Positions 28,363-41,158 of a DNA stretch of 64,000 bases are shown one piece after another (position 1 is the first letter of the stretch; every line of letters starts with the position of its first letter). The position numbers were made by a program, and so were the translations under genes. The notes under the pieces were generated by a model. That model was not told the DNA's origin. It saw nothing but the letters and a program-made list of their open reading frames with translations, and did not search any database. This stretch comes from Streptomyces sp. NRRL F-5123 (GTDB lineage: Bacteria > Actinomycetota > Actinomycetes > Streptomycetales > Streptomycetaceae), in the NCBI RefSeq assembly GCF_000721495.1, contig NZ_JOHY01000008.1, positions 288,984-352,983 on the forward strand, read 5' to 3'.

Positions 28363-31031
28363 TGGAGTCGGCAGAAATCCGCCGCCGCTGGCTGCGCTTC
28401 TTCGAGGAGCGCGGGCACACCGTTGTGCCGTCGGCGTCCCTCATCGCCGACGACCCGACGCTGCTGCTGGTCCCGGCGGGCATGGTCCCCTTCAAGCCGT
28501 ACTTCCTCGGCGAGGTCAAGCCGCCCTTCGCGCGCGCCACCAGCGTGCAGAAGTGCGTCCGCACCCCGGACATCGAGGAGGTCGGCAAGACCACCCGGCA
28601 CGGCACGTTCTTCCAGATGTGCGGCAACTTCTCCTTCGGCGACTACTTCAAGGAAGGCGCCATCCGCTACGCCTGGGAGCTGCTCACCGAGCCCCTGGAC
28701 AAGGGCGGTTACGGCCTGGAGCCGGAGAAGCTCTGGATCACCGTCTACGAGGAGGACGACGAGGCCGAGCAGATCTGGCGGGACGTCATCGGCGTCCCCG
28801 CCGAGCGCATCCAGCGGCTCGGCAAGGGCCCGAACTTCTGGTCCATGGGCGTGCCCGGCCCGTGCGGTCCGTGCTCGGAGATCAACTACGACCGCGGCCC
28901 GGAGTTCGGCGTCGAGGGCGGTCCTGCCGTCAACGACGAGCGCTACGTGGAGATCTGGAACCTGGTCTTCATGCAGTACGAGCGCGGCGCGGGCGAGGGC
29001 AAGGAGGACTTCCCGATCCTCGGCGACCTGCCCGCCAAGAACATCGACACCGGCCTCGGCCTGGAACGCCTCGCGATGATCCTGCAGGGCGTGCACAACA
29101 TGTACGAGACCGACACCCTGCGGGTCGTGATCGACAAGGCCACCGAGCTGACCGGCGTGGCCTACGGCCGCTCGCACGACACCGACGTGGCGCTGCGCGT
29201 GGTCGCCGACCACATGCGCACCTCCGTCATGCTCATCGGCGACGGCGTGACCCCGGGCAACGAGGGCCGCGGCTACGTGCTGCGCCGCATCATGCGACGC
29301 GCCATCCGCAACATGCGGCTGCTGGGCGCCCACGACGCCGTGGTGGCCGAGCTGCTGGACGCCGTCATCGGCATGATGGGCCAGCAGTACCCGGAGCTTG
29401 TCACCGACCGGAGGCGCATCGAGACCGTCGCGCTCGCCGAGGAGGCCGCGTTCCTCAAGACGCTCAAGGCCGGCACCAACATCCTCGACACCGCCGTGAC
29501 CGAGACCAAGGCCTCGGGCGGCACGGTGCTCGCCGGCGACCAGGCCTTCCTGCTGCACGACACATGGGGCTTCCCGATCGACCTCACCCTGGAGATGGCC
29601 GCCGAGCAGGGGCTGTCCGTGGACGAGGACGGCTTCCGGCGGCTCATGAAGCAGCAGCGCGACCGCGCCAAGGCCGACGCCCGCGCCAAGAAGACCGGCC
29701 ACGCCGACCTGTCCGCCTACCGCGAGGTGGCCGACCGCACCGGCGGCACCGAGTTCACCGGCTACGCGGCCGACCAGAACGAGGCCACGGTCGTCGGCCT
29801 GCTGGTCGACGGCCTGCCGTCGCCCGCCGCCACCGAGGGCGACGAGGTCGAGGTCGTCCTGGACCGCACCCCGTTCTACGCCGAGGGCGGCGGCCAGCTC
29901 GCCGACACCGGGCGGATCCGGATCGAGGGCGGCGCCGTCGTCGAGGTCCGGGACGTGCAGCAGCCCGTGCCCGGCGTCAGTGTGCACAAGGGCGTCGTCC
30001 AGGTCGGCGAGGTCACCGTCGGCGCATCCGCGCTGGCCCAGATCGACCTGGTGCGCCGGCGGGCCATCGCCCGCGCCCACAGCGCCACCCACCTGACCCA
30101 CCAGGCGCTGCGCGACGCCCTCGGCCCCACCGCCGCCCAGGCCGGCTCGGAGAACTCGCCCGGCCGCTTCCGCTTCGACTTCGGCTCGCCCACGGCCGTG
30201 CCCGGCACGGTGCTCACCGACGTCGAGCAGAAGATCAACGAGGTGCTGGCCCGCGAACTCGACGTCACCGCCGAGATCCTGCCGATCGCCGAGGCCAAGC
30301 GGCAGGGCGCCATCGCCGAGTTCGGCGAGAAGTACGGCGAGCAGGTGCGCGTGGTCACCATCGGCGACTACTCCAAGGAGCTGTGCGGCGGCACGCACGT
30401 CGGCAACACCGCCCAGCTCGGGCTGGTCAAGCTGCTCGGCGAGGCCTCCATCGGCTCCGGCGTGCGCCGGGTCGAGGCCCTGGTGGGCGTGGACGCGTAC
30501 AACTTCCTGGCCCGCGAGCACACCGTGGTCGCCCAGCTGACCGAGCTGGTCAAGGGCCGCCCGGAGGAGCTGCCCGACAAGATCGCCGGGATGCTCGGCC
30601 GGCTCAAGGACGCCGAGAAGGAGATCGAGCGCTTCCGCGCCGAGAAGGTCCTCCAGGCCGCCGCCGGGCTCGCCGAGGGCGCCGAGGACGTCAAGGGCGT
30701 CGCCCTGGTCACCGGCGCGGTGCCCGAGGGCACCGGCGCCGACGACCTGCGCAAGCTGGTGCTGGACGTACGGCAGCGCGTCACCGGCGGCCGCCCGGCC
30801 GTCGTGGCCCTCTTCACCGTGGCAGGCGGCCGCCCGCTGACCGTCATCGCCACCAACGAGGCCGCCCGCGAGCGCGGCGTCAAGGCCGGTGAGCTGGTGC
30901 GCGCCGCCGCCAAGACGCTCGGCGGCGGTGGCGGCGGCAAGGACGACGTGGCCCAGGGCGGCGGCCAGAACCCGGCGGCCGTGCCGGAGGCCGTGGAGGC
31001 CGTGCGGCGGCTCGTCGCCGAGAAGGCGTGA
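28362..31031 (+). CDS. alaS: Alanyl-tRNA synthetase
   Basis: 889 residues. Class II catalytic core (motif 2 region around [35 protein letters not shown]), editing domain with zinc ligands [12 protein letters not shown] and [11 protein letters not shown], a predicted coiled coil ([23 protein letters not shown]) and the C-Ala domain near the end, with an unusual GGGGGGKDD run before the C-terminus that is normal for the family. Length matches the ~880 of other AlaRS. It is the third gene of an operon and overlaps ruvX by 4 nt. Confidence 0.97.
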   Translation: MESAEIRRRWLRFFEERGHTVVPSASLIADDPTLLLVPAGMVPFKPYFLGEVKPPFARATSVQKCVRTPDIEEVGKTTRHGTFFQMCGNFSFGDYFKEGAIRYAWELLTEPLDKGGYGLEPEKLWITVYEEDDEAEQIWRDVIGVPAERIQRLGKGPNFWSMGVPGPCGPCSEINYDRGPEFGVEGGPAVNDERYVEIWNLVFMQYERGAGEGKEDFPILGDLPAKNIDTGLGLERLAMILQGVHNMYETDTLRVVIDKATELTGVAYGRSHDTDVALRVVADHMRTSVMLIGDGVTPGNEGRGYVLRRIMRRAIRNMRLLGAHDAVVAELLDAVIGMMGQQYPELVTDRRRIETVALAEEAAFLKTLKAGTNILDTAVTETKASGGTVLAGDQAFLLHDTWGFPIDLTLEMAAEQGLSVDEDGFRRLMKQQRDRAKADARAKKTGHADLSAYREVADRTGGTEFTGYAADQNEATVVGLLVDGLPSPAATEGDEVEVVLDRTPFYAEGGGQLADTGRIRIEGGAVVEVRDVQQPVPGVSVHKGVVQVGEVTVGASALAQIDLVRRRAIARAHSATHLTHQALRDALGPTAAQAGSENSPGRFRFDFGSPTAVPGTVLTDVEQKINEVLARELDVTAEILPIAEAKRQGAIAEFGEKYGEQVRVVTIGDYSKELCGGTHVGNTAQLGLVKLLGEASIGSGVRRVEALVGVDAYNFLAREHTVVAQLTELVKGRPEELPDKIAGMLGRLKDAEKEIERFRAEKVLQAAAGLAEGAEDVKGVALVTGAVPEGTGADDLRKLVLDVRQRVTGGRPAVVALFTVAGGRPLTVIATNEAARERGVKAGELVRAAAKTLGGGGGGKDDVAQGGGQNPAAVPEAVEAVRRLVAEKA

Positions 31032-31540
31032 GCGTGCACGACGCAGCGGACGGCGCCGAGCCGCCGCGCCCCGCCCTGCGGCGTGGCCGGCGGCTCGGCG
31101 TCGACGTCGGGGACGCCAGGATCGGGGTCGCCTCGTGCGACCCGGACGGCATCCTGGCCACCCCGGTCGAGACGGTGCCGGGCCGGGACGTGCCCGCCGC
31201 GCTGCGCAGGCTGGCGCAGATCACGGCGGAGTACGAACCGATCGAGGTCGTCATCGGGCTTCCGCGGTCACTCAACGGAACCGAGGGGCCGGCCGCGGCC
31301 AAGGTGCGGGCCTTCGCGCAGGGTGTGGCGAAAATCATCAGCCCCGTGCCGGTGCGGCTGGTGGACGAGCGGATGACCACCGTCACCGCCACACAGGGCC
31401 TGCGCGCGTCGGGCGTCAGGTCGAAGAAGGGACGCTCCGTAGTCGATCAGGCAGCCGCGGTCATCATCCTGCAGAGCGCCCTGGAAGCCGAACGGCTGTC
31501 GGGTAAAGCTCCCGGGGAGAGCATCCAATCCTCTGTCTGA
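31028..31540 (+). CDS. ruvX: Putative pre-16S rRNA nuclease YqgF/RuvX
   Basis: 170 residues of the YqgF family (RNase H fold), thought to finish the 5' end of 16S rRNA. Catalytic acidic residues are in [19 protein letters not shown] (near residue 23), [15 protein letters not shown] and [12 protein letters not shown]; the last is near [16 protein letters not shown]. The GTG start at 31028 overlaps the alaS stop. The alaS-ruvX-mltG-aroE order is standard in actinobacteria. Confidence 0.93.
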   Translation: MSVHDAADGAEPPRPALRRGRRLGVDVGDARIGVASCDPDGILATPVETVPGRDVPAALRRLAQITAEYEPIEVVIGLPRSLNGTEGPAAAKVRAFAQGVAKIISPVPVRLVDERMTTVTATQGLRASGVRSKKGRSVVDQAAAVIILQSALEAERLSGKAPGESIQSSV

Positions 31541-31569
31541 TCGCGATACGGTAACGTTCCGCGCGACAC

Positions 31570-31591
31570 GGCGGCGCCTCATGGCGCCGCC
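31570..31591 (+). terminator. Hairpin between ruvX and mltG
   Basis: A perfect 9-bp stem (31570-31578 with 31583-31591), TCAT loop, followed by CGTTTCGC. It could terminate the alaS-ruvX transcript or act as a leader structure for mltG. Confidence 0.5.
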
Positions 31592-31641
31592 CGTTTCGCA
31601 AGGTCGGCAGGCCCGATGCCGGCCGCGTACCAAGGGGACCG

Positions 31642-33543
31642 ATGACTGACTATGGCCGGGGCTCCGGCTCCGAACCGTGGGACCCGGACGATCCGCTGTT
31701 CGGCGACTCGTACAACCGGGGTCAGGGGTACCAGCAGCAGCCGCAGGGACAGTACGGCGGCGACTGGCAGGACCCCTACGCCACGGGCCAACCCCAGCAG
31801 CAGTACCCGCAGCAGGGCACCGGCCAGTACCCGCAAGCGCCCCAGCAGCAGTACGGGCAGCAGCAGGGCTACCCGCAGCAGCAGGGCCACACCGGCCAGT
31901 ACCCGCAGGCCGGCTACCCGCAGCAGAGCGGCTACGACACCGGCTCGCACGGCACGTACGACACGGGGAGCCAGGGCGCGTACGACACCGGCTCGCACGG
32001 CACGTACGACACGGGGAGCCACGGCACGTACGACACCGGCAGCCACGGCACGTACGACACCGGCTCGCACCAGACCGGGAGCTACGGCACGCCGGAGGCG
32101 TACGGCCGCGGCCCGCAGGCCCCGTACGGCCACCCGCAGCAGCAGAGCGGCTACTACGACCAGGGCACCGGCCAGTACCCGCAGTCACAGTTCCGGCAAC
32201 CCCAGCAGCCCGGCCCCGGCGGTCAGCAGGGCATGGGCGCCCCCGGCCAGGGCCAGGCTCCCGGCCCCGGGCAGGGCCGTGTGCAGCAGCCCCCGCCCGG
32301 TACCCGGCCGCAGGAGCCGCACACCACTCCGCTGAGCAGCGGCCCGGCCGCCACCGACTGGGACGCCGACGAGGACAAGGGCCCGCGCGAGCACAACTTC
32401 TTCGCCAACCGCGACGACGACGACGATGACGACGACGCCCCGGCGAGCGCCGGCCGCCGCGCCGGCCGCGACCAGCAGGGCGGCCGCAAGCGCCGCAGCG
32501 GCTGCGCGTGCTTCGTCGTCGCGCTCGTACTCGTCGGCGGGCTCGCCGGCGGCGGCTACTACGGCTACGGCTTCTACCAGGACCACTTCGGCCCGGCCCC
32601 CGACTACTCCGGCCAGGGCACCGGCTCGGTGCAGGTCACCATCCCCAAGGGCGCGACCCTGACCACCATGGGCAACCTGCTCAAGCAGGCCGGCGTGGTC
32701 AAGAGCGTCGAGGCCTTCACCACCGCGGCCAACAAGAACCCCAAGGGCACGAGCATCCAGGCCGGCGTCTATTCGCTCAACAAGCAGATGTCGGCGGACG
32801 CGGCCGTCGCGATGATGCTCGACCCCAAGTCGCAGGACGCCCTGATCATCGCCGAGGGCATGCGCGACAAGCAGATCTACGCGGCGATAGACACCAAGCT
32901 CGGCCTCAAGGCCGGCACCACCGAGGGCGTCGCCAAGGCCCAGTACAAGACCTTCGGCCTGCCCGACTGGGCCGTCGTCGGGCACAACGTGAAGGACCCG
33001 CTGGAGGGCTTCCTCTTCCCGATGAAGTACAGCGTCGCCAAGGGCATGAAGCCCGAGGTCCTGCTCAAGCAGATGGTCGCCCAGGCGAACGCCGAGTACT
33101 CGCAGCTGGACCTCGCGGGCGAGGCCAAGAAGCACCACCTGTCCGGCCCGTACCAGTTCCTCACCGTCGCCAGCCTGGTGCAGGCCGAGGGCAAGACGGA
33201 CGACGACTTCCGCAAGATGGCCAAGGTCATCTACAACCGGCTGGACCCGGCGAACAAGCAGGGCACCAACGGCCTGCTGCAGTTCGACTCGACGTACAAC
33301 TACGTCAAGAACCGCAGCCAGGAGAAGATCTCCAACGAGGAGATCCTCTCGCTGAAGGACAAGTACAACACCTACGTCTACAAGGGCCTCCCGCCCGGAC
33401 CCATCGGCAACCCGGGCCTCGACGCGCTCAAGGCCGCGATGAACCCCGACTCGGGCCCCTGGTACTTCTTCATCTCCAAGGACGGCAAGACCACCGAGTT
33501 CACCGAGACCCGCTCGGAATTCGAGAAGATCAAGAACAGCTAG
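31642..33543 (+). CDS. mltG: Endolytic peptidoglycan transglycosylase MltG (YceG family)
   Basis: 633 residues, far longer than the ~340 of E. coli. The first ~290 residues are a Gln/Tyr/Gly/Pro-rich, predicted disordered cytoplasmic region with six tandem YDTGSHGT-type units, then an acidic DDDDDDD run and a basic patch. A membrane helix follows (about residues 291-310, CFVVALVLVGGLAGGGYYG). The outside part carries the YceG/LytM-like core: SLVQAEGKTDDDFRKMAKVIYNRL, with the catalytic Glu in QAEGK, then NTYVYKGLPPGPIGNPG. MltG cuts nascent glycan strands. An ATG start at 31642 follows GGGGACCG. Confidence 0.93.
   Translation: MTDYGRGSGSEPWDPDDPLFGDSYNRGQGYQQQPQGQYGGDWQDPYATGQPQQQYPQQGTGQYPQAPQQQYGQQQGYPQQQGHTGQYPQAGYPQQSGYDTGSHGTYDTGSQGAYDTGSHGTYDTGSHGTYDTGSHGTYDTGSHQTGSYGTPEAYGRGPQAPYGHPQQQSGYYDQGTGQYPQSQFRQPQQPGPGGQQGMGAPGQGQAPGPGQGRVQQPPPGTRPQEPHTTPLSSGPAATDWDADEDKGPREHNFFANRDDDDDDDDAPASAGRRAGRDQQGGRKRRSGCACFVVALVLVGGLAGGGYYGYGFYQDHFGPAPDYSGQGTGSVQVTIPKGATLTTMGNLLKQAGVVKSVEAFTTAANKNPKGTSIQAGVYSLNKQMSADAAVAMMLDPKSQDALIIAEGMRDKQIYAAIDTKLGLKAGTTEGVAKAQYKTFGLPDWAVVGHNVKDPLEGFLFPMKYSVAKGMKPEVLLKQMVAQANAEYSQLDLAGEAKKHHLSGPYQFLTVASLVQAEGKTDDDFRKMAKVIYNRLDPANKQGTNGLLQFDSTYNYVKNRSQEKISNEEILSLKDKYNTYVYKGLPPGPIGNPGLDALKAAMNPDSGPWYFFISKDGKTTEFTETRSEFEKIKNS
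31933..32076 (+). repeat. Six tandem 24-bp coding repeats in mltG
   Basis: Units begin at 31933, 31957, 31981, 32005, 32029 and 32053, each coding YDTGSHGT or a close variant (second GSQGA, sixth GSHQT). Neighbouring units use alternating synonymous codons (ACC GGC TCG versus ACG GGG AGC), so selection appears to act on the peptide. Confidence 0.85.
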
Positions 33544-33574
33544 CAGCCACCAGCGAAGACGGGCGACGACCCCA

Positions 33575-34420
33575 GTGAACCCCACCGCACCCTCCGGCGG
33601 CGCCCGCCGCGCCGCCGTGCTCGGCTCGCCGATCGCCCACTCGCTGTCCCCGGCGCTGCACCGCGCCGCGTACGCCGCGATGGGCCTCGGCGGCTGGCGC
33701 TACGACCGCTTCGAGGTCGACGAGGCCGCCCTCCCGGCCTTCCTCGGCGGCCTCGACCCGGCCGAGTGGGCGGGGCTGTCGCTGACCATGCCGCTCAAGC
33801 GGGCCGTGATCCCGCTGCTCGACGGGATCACGCCCACCGCCGCGTCCGTCGAGGCCGTCAACACCGTGGTGTTCGGCCCCGACGGGCGGCGCGGCGACAA
33901 CACCGACATCCCCGGGCTGCTCGCCGCCCTGTACGAGCGCGGCATCACCACGGTGCCCTCCGCCGCCGTCCTCGGCGCAGGTGCCACCGCGTCCTCGGCG
34001 CTCGCCGCGCTCTCGCGCATCTGCACCGGCGAGGTCACCGCGTACGTCCGAAGCGCCGCCCGCGCCGCCGAGATGCGGCAGTGGGGCGAGCGGCTCGGCG
34101 TGGCCGTACGCACCGCCGGGTGGGACGGCGCGGCCGCGGCGTTCGACGCCCCGCTGGTGATCGCCACCACGCCCGCGGGCGCCGCCGACCACCTCGCCGA
34201 CGCCGTGCCCCAGGAGCCGGGCGCGCTCTTCGACGTCCTCTACCACCCCTGGCCCACCCCGCTGGCCGCCGCCTGGTCCGCCCGCGGCGGCACCGTGCTC
34301 GGCGGTCTCGACCTGCTCGTCCACCAGGCCGTCCTGCAGATCGAGCAGTACACCGGGCACACCGGCATACCCGTGGACGCCATGCGCGCGGCGGGCGAGG
34401 CGGCTCTCGGCGGCGGCTGA
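33575..34420 (+). CDS. aroE: Shikimate dehydrogenase
   Basis: 281 residues. AroE reduces 3-dehydroshikimate to shikimate with NADPH. Substrate-side motif [19 protein letters not shown] near the N-terminus and the catalytic Lys in [13 protein letters not shown] (near residue 71) are present; DNTDIPGLL carries the catalytic Asp partner. The cofactor loop is [19 protein letters not shown] start at 33575, 31 nt after mltG. A 101-nt gap separates it from aroC. Confidence 0.94.
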   Translation: MNPTAPSGGARRAAVLGSPIAHSLSPALHRAAYAAMGLGGWRYDRFEVDEAALPAFLGGLDPAEWAGLSLTMPLKRAVIPLLDGITPTAASVEAVNTVVFGPDGRRGDNTDIPGLLAALYERGITTVPSAAVLGAGATASSALAALSRICTGEVTAYVRSAARAAEMRQWGERLGVAVRTAGWDGAAAAFDAPLVIATTPAGAADHLADAVPQEPGALFDVLYHPWPTPLAAAWSARGGTVLGGLDLLVHQAVLQIEQYTGHTGIPVDAMRAAGEAALGGG

Positions 34421-34521
34421 GCGCCGAGCCCCGTCCCGCACCCTGGACGCCCGTCCGGGCCGCGCCGCGAAACGTGGGAGGATCGGGGCGAGAACGGCAG
34501 GGCTTTGTCGAGGGAGCACCG

Positions 34522-37794
<3,273 letters not shown>

Positions 37795-37798
37795 GGCG

Positions 37799-37959
37799 TC
37801 AGGGGCGCGTGGGGGCACCTCCCGGGCGAAGCCCGGGGGAGAACCGCGCGCGCAGCCCACCACAGTCCGGTGGTCCGGTACGGACCGAACTGCCCCTTCG
37901 GGTCGGTGAAGGCCCGCGCGCGGGTGGGGGCTGAGCGCGCAGTTCCACGCGCCCCTGAT
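37799..37959. repeat. Composite intergenic palindrome, dispersed family copy 2
   Basis: Outer arms AGGGGCGCGTG (37801-37811) and CACGCGCCCCT (37947-37957) enclose inner hairpins, including CTCCCGGGC-GAA-GCCCGGGGG (37819-37839). The stretch after it, GGGGGAGAACCGCGCGCGCA, matches the arm of the hairpin at 27420-27468. It follows aroQ at once and may end the aro transcript. Confidence 0.65.
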
Positions 37960-38162
37960 GGTTGCCCGGCGCGGCAGCGCCAAGCCCTCCCGCGCCCGGG
38001 AGAAGCGCCGCCCTGCGCAGAGGGCAGCCCCCGAAAGCCCGCCCGGCGAGGGCAGGGCACCGGGGAGGTTTCCCGGGCGTTCACCAAACGAAGCACGGGA
38101 ACGGTACCGTTCCATGTCAACCCGCGCGGCAGCGCACACCGCACGAGATGGAGTCGGCCGAC
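37960..38162. other. Intergenic region upstream of the AAA ATPase gene
   Basis: About 200 nt with no credible gene. Its main feature is a perfect 16-bp palindrome at 38098-38113. Confidence 0.5.
38098..38113. promoter_or_regulatory. Perfect 16-bp palindrome, possible operator
   Basis: GGAACGGTACCGTTCC is its own reverse complement. It lies 50 nt upstream of the first possible start of the ATPase gene, in the expected promoter region. No regulator is recognised. Confidence 0.5.
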
Positions 38163-38864
38163 ATGCAGCACGCTGTGGGGGCGCCGCAGCCCGGCGGAGG
38201 CCCGACGCCCCCGGCCGTGAGCGTCACCGGGCACTTCCCGCTGCCCCCGGCGGCCCCGGTGCAGGCGCCCGTGCCGGACGGCAACGGCTCGCTGGGCGGC
38301 GCCGCCCACGGCCCGGTGGCCGTCCTGCTGATCGGCGCCGCGGGCGCCGGGAAGACGACCATCGCGCGGCACTGGGCGGACAACCGCGGCGCCCCGACCG
38401 CGCACATCAGCCTCGACGACGTCCGCGAGTGGGTGAGGGCCGGGTTCGCCGACCCGCAGGCGGGCTGGAACGAGCACTCCGAGGCGCAGTACCGGCTGGC
38501 GCGGCGCACCTGCGGTTTCGCGGCGCGCAATTTCCTGGCCAACGGAGTGTCCTGCATCATCGACGACGCCGTCTTCCCCGACCGCCCGGCGGTCGGCCTC
38601 GGCGGCTGGAAGCGGCACGTGGGGCCCGGCCTCGTCCCCGTGGTGCTCCTCCCGGGCCTGGACGTCGTCCTGACCCGCAACGCCGAGCGCTCCGGCAACC
38701 GCCGGCTCTCCGACGAGGAGGTCGCCCGTATCCACGGGCGGATGGCCGGCTGGTACGGATCGGGCCTGCCGATCATCGACAACTCCCACCTCGACGTCGC
38801 GGCGGCGGCCGCGGCCCTCGACCGCGTAGTGCTGCGCAGCTTGCAGGGCCCCCCTACCTGGTGA
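38163..38864 (+). CDS. P-loop ATPase/kinase-like protein (AAA_33 type)
   Basis: 233 residues. Walker A LIGAAGAGKTTIARHWA lies at about residues 53-69, followed by AHISLDDVREWV, then NGVSCIIDDAVFPDRPAVG (a Walker-B-like strand) and the lid region RNAERSGNRRLSDEEVARIHGRM. This resembles polynucleotide kinase or zeta-toxin-like P-loop kinases; the substrate is unknown. The N-terminal 45 residues are Pro/Gly-rich. The ATG at 38163 is preferred (GGAG 9 nt upstream); an in-frame ATG at 38148 adds five residues. Confidence 0.8.
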   Translation: MQHAVGAPQPGGGPTPPAVSVTGHFPLPPAAPVQAPVPDGNGSLGGAAHGPVAVLLIGAAGAGKTTIARHWADNRGAPTAHISLDDVREWVRAGFADPQAGWNEHSEAQYRLARRTCGFAARNFLANGVSCIIDDAVFPDRPAVGLGGWKRHVGPGLVPVVLLPGLDVVLTRNAERSGNRRLSDEEVARIHGRMAGWYGSGLPIIDNSHLDVAAAAAALDRVVLRSLQGPPTW

Positions 38865-38938
38865 AGCCGTCCCCGCACACAGGGCAGGGCCCGGCTCCGC
38901 AAGGCGGCGGAAAAGGGGCGGCGGTCGGCACGCCGACT

Positions 38939-38944
38939 TAAGCT
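38939..38944 (+). promoter_or_regulatory. -10 element for a probable leaderless M24 gene transcript
   Basis: TAAGCT fits TANNNT and ends 6 nt before the ATG at 38951; no Shine-Dalgarno lies between, so the mRNA probably begins at the start codon. Confidence 0.45.
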
Positions 38945-38950
38945 CGCCGC

Positions 38951-40084
38951 ATGGCGGAGGTGCATGGGACCCGGCGGGACCGGCTGCGCGAGCGATGCGC
39001 CGCGGCAGGCGCGGCCGCCGCGCTGATCACCCGACCGGCGAACGTCCGGTATCTGACCGGCTGCGCGCCACCCGGCTCCGCGCTGCTGGTCGGGCCGGGC
39101 GCCGAGGACACCCTCGTCCACCTGCGGCCGCCGCCGGACGACGACGGCGCGGCCGCCGGCCCGCGGGGCGGTGGGGAGCAGCCCCCGGAGGACCTGCGGG
39201 CGACCGTGCTGCCCTCGCCGGACGGTGACGCCGCCGTGGCCGCGGCCACGCTCGCCCGCGAGCAGCACGCGGGGTCGCTCGCCGTCGAGGAGCACCACCT
39301 CACCGTGGCGCGCCACCGCGCCATCCGCTCGGTCGCGAACGGCATGCCGATGTCCGACCTCGGCGGAGCCGTGGAGCAGCTGCGGCTGGTCAAGGACGAG
39401 CACGAGATCGCCGCGCTGCGGATCGCCGCGGAGATCGCCGACCAGGCGCTCGGCGAGCTGCTGGAATCGATCCTGGTGGGCCGCACCGAGCGGCACCTCG
39501 CGCTGGAGCTGGAGCGCCGGCTCGTCGACCACGGGGCCGACAGCGCGGCCTTCCCCACCTCCGTGGGCACCGGACCGAACAGCGGCACGGCCCGGCACGT
39601 CCCCACGGACCGGCGGGTCGAGGAGGGCGACTTCCTCACCGTGCGGCTCGGCGCGTGCTACCGCGGCTACCGCTGCGAGGTGGGCCGCACATTCGTGATC
39701 GGCACGGCCCCGGCGGGCTGGCAGATCGACCTGTACGACCTGGTCTTCAACGCCCAGCGGGCCGGCCGGGAGGCCCTGGCACCGGGTGTGGCCTGCCGGG
39801 ACGTCGACCGGGTGGCCCGGCAGCCGCTGGTCGCGGCGGGGCACGGCGACGGTGCCGCGCAGTGGTCCGGGCACGGGGTGGGCCTGGAAATCGACGAGGA
39901 CCCTCAGTTGTCACCTGCGGCCATGGGTAAACTGGACGCTTGCGTGCCGGTCACCGTCGAGCCGGGGGTCCACCTTCCGGGTCGCGGCGGGGTCCGTATC
40001 GACGACACACTCGTCGTACGCCCCGCGGCGGACGGCGGGCCCGAGCTACTCACCATCACGACCAAGGAACTCCTCGCCCTGTGA
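38951..40084 (+). CDS. M24 (aminopeptidase P/prolidase-like) family protein with altered metal site
   Basis: 377 residues with the creatinase-like N-terminal domain (ITRPANVRYLTGCAPPGSALLV) and the C-terminal pita-bread fold (AFPTSVGTGPNSGTARHVPT; EPGVHLPGRGGVRIDD). Of the five usual metal ligands, the first Asp is replaced by Arg (TVRLG), the second Asp by Glu (RCEVGRTF), the last Glu by Asp (RIDD), while the His (SGHGVG) and one Glu (VEPG) remain; the catalytic His that should follow (VHE) is Asp (IDE). It may have lost peptidase activity. Located immediately upstream of efp. Start ATG at 38951. Confidence 0.88.
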   Translation: MAEVHGTRRDRLRERCAAAGAAAALITRPANVRYLTGCAPPGSALLVGPGAEDTLVHLRPPPDDDGAAAGPRGGGEQPPEDLRATVLPSPDGDAAVAAATLAREQHAGSLAVEEHHLTVARHRAIRSVANGMPMSDLGGAVEQLRLVKDEHEIAALRIAAEIADQALGELLESILVGRTERHLALELERRLVDHGADSAAFPTSVGTGPNSGTARHVPTDRRVEEGDFLTVRLGACYRGYRCEVGRTFVIGTAPAGWQIDLYDLVFNAQRAGREALAPGVACRDVDRVARQPLVAAGHGDGAAQWSGHGVGLEIDEDPQLSPAAMGKLDACVPVTVEPGVHLPGRGGVRIDDTLVVRPAADGGPELLTITTKELLAL

Positions 40085-40138
40085 CGGGCAGGGGGTGTCC
40101 GCGGTCCCCGAAGCAGCACATTCAGGAGATCCGCAACC

Positions 40139-40705
40139 GTGGCCACCACGAACGACCTCAAGAACGGCCTCGTGCTCAAGCTGGACAGCGGTCAGCTCTG
40201 GACCGTAGTCGAGTTCCAGCACGTCAAGCCCGGCAAGGGCCCCGCCTTCGTGCGCACCAAGCTGAAGCACGTGCTCTCCGGGAAGGTCGTCGACAAGACC
40301 TTCAACGCGGGTGTGAAGGTCGAGACCGCCAACGTCGACAAGCGCGGCATGCAGTTCTCCTACAAGGACGGCACCGACTTCGTCTTCATGGACACCGAGA
40401 CCTACGACCAGATCACCATCACCCCCGAGGTCGTCGGCGACGCCGCCAACTACCTGCTGGAGGGCTTCGACGCCACCGTGGCGATGTACGAGGGCTCGCC
40501 GCTGTACGTCGAGCTGCCCGCGGCCGTCGAGCTGGTCATCGAGTACACCGAGCCGGGCGTCCAGGGCGACCGCTCGACGGGCGGCTCCAAGCCGGCCCGG
40601 CTGGAGACCGGCTACGAGATCGGTGTCCCGCTCTTCATCACCACGGGTGAGAAGGTCAAGGTCGACACCCGTACGGGCGACTACCTCGGCCGGGTGAACA
40701 GCTAA
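40139..40705 (+). CDS. efp: Elongation factor P
   Basis: 188 residues, three beta-barrel domains. EF-P rescues ribosomes stalled at polyproline. The tip loop of domain I reads [20 protein letters not shown], with Lys at the position that enters the peptidyl-transferase centre (residue 32-34 region) and Pro before it, as in actinobacterial EF-P. The GTG at 40139 follows AGGAG (40126-40130 region). nusB starts 2 nt after the stop, so the pair is co-transcribed. Confidence 0.96.
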   Translation: MATTNDLKNGLVLKLDSGQLWTVVEFQHVKPGKGPAFVRTKLKHVLSGKVVDKTFNAGVKVETANVDKRGMQFSYKDGTDFVFMDTETYDQITITPEVVGDAANYLLEGFDATVAMYEGSPLYVELPAAVELVIEYTEPGVQGDRSTGGSKPARLETGYEIGVPLFITTGEKVKVDTRTGDYLGRVNS

Positions 40706-40707
40706 CC

Positions 40708-41133
40708 GTGGCCGCACGGAACAAGGCCCGCAAGCGCGCCTTCCAGATTCTTTTCGAGGCGGAGCAGCGGGAGGCCGACCCGGTGACCGTGATGGCCGAC
40801 TGGATCCGGCTCGCCCGGACCGACGACCGGCAGCCGCAGGTCACCGAGTACACGATGCAGCTGGTCGAGGGCTACGCGGCGCACGCCGGGCCGATCGACG
40901 AGCTGCTGTCGCGGCACGCCGTTGGCTGGACGCTGGACCGGATGCCGGTCGTCGACCGCAACGTGCTGCGGCTCGGCGCCTACGAGCTGATCTGGGAGGA
41001 CGACGTCCCGGACGCGGTGGTGCTGGACGAGGCGGTGGAGCTCGCCAAGGAGTTCTCCACGGACGAGTCGCCGTCCTTCGTCAACGGCCTGCTCGGCAAG
41101 CTCATGGAGCTCAAGCCGACCCTGCCGCGCTAG
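40708..41133 (+). CDS. nusB: Transcription antitermination factor NusB
   Basis: 141 residues, all-helical. NusB with S10 binds boxA in rRNA leaders. Family blocks: ARNKARKRAFQILFEAEQRE, and ILR-type C-terminus VVDRNVLRLGAYELIWEDDVPDAVVLDEAVELAKEFSTDESPSFVNGLLGKL. Start GTG 2 nt after efp. The efp-nusB pair is common to Gram-positive bacteria. Confidence 0.95.
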   Translation: MAARNKARKRAFQILFEAEQREADPVTVMADWIRLARTDDRQPQVTEYTMQLVEGYAAHAGPIDELLSRHAVGWTLDRMPVVDRNVLRLGAYELIWEDDVPDAVVLDEAVELAKEFSTDESPSFVNGLLGKLMELKPTLPR

Positions 41134-41158
41134 CCGCGGGCTCCCGCTCGCACCCCTG

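Noticed and set aside
31933..32076. Tandem 24-bp repeats as a CRISPR array
   Set aside because: No spacers; the units code YDTGSHGT in frame within mltG.
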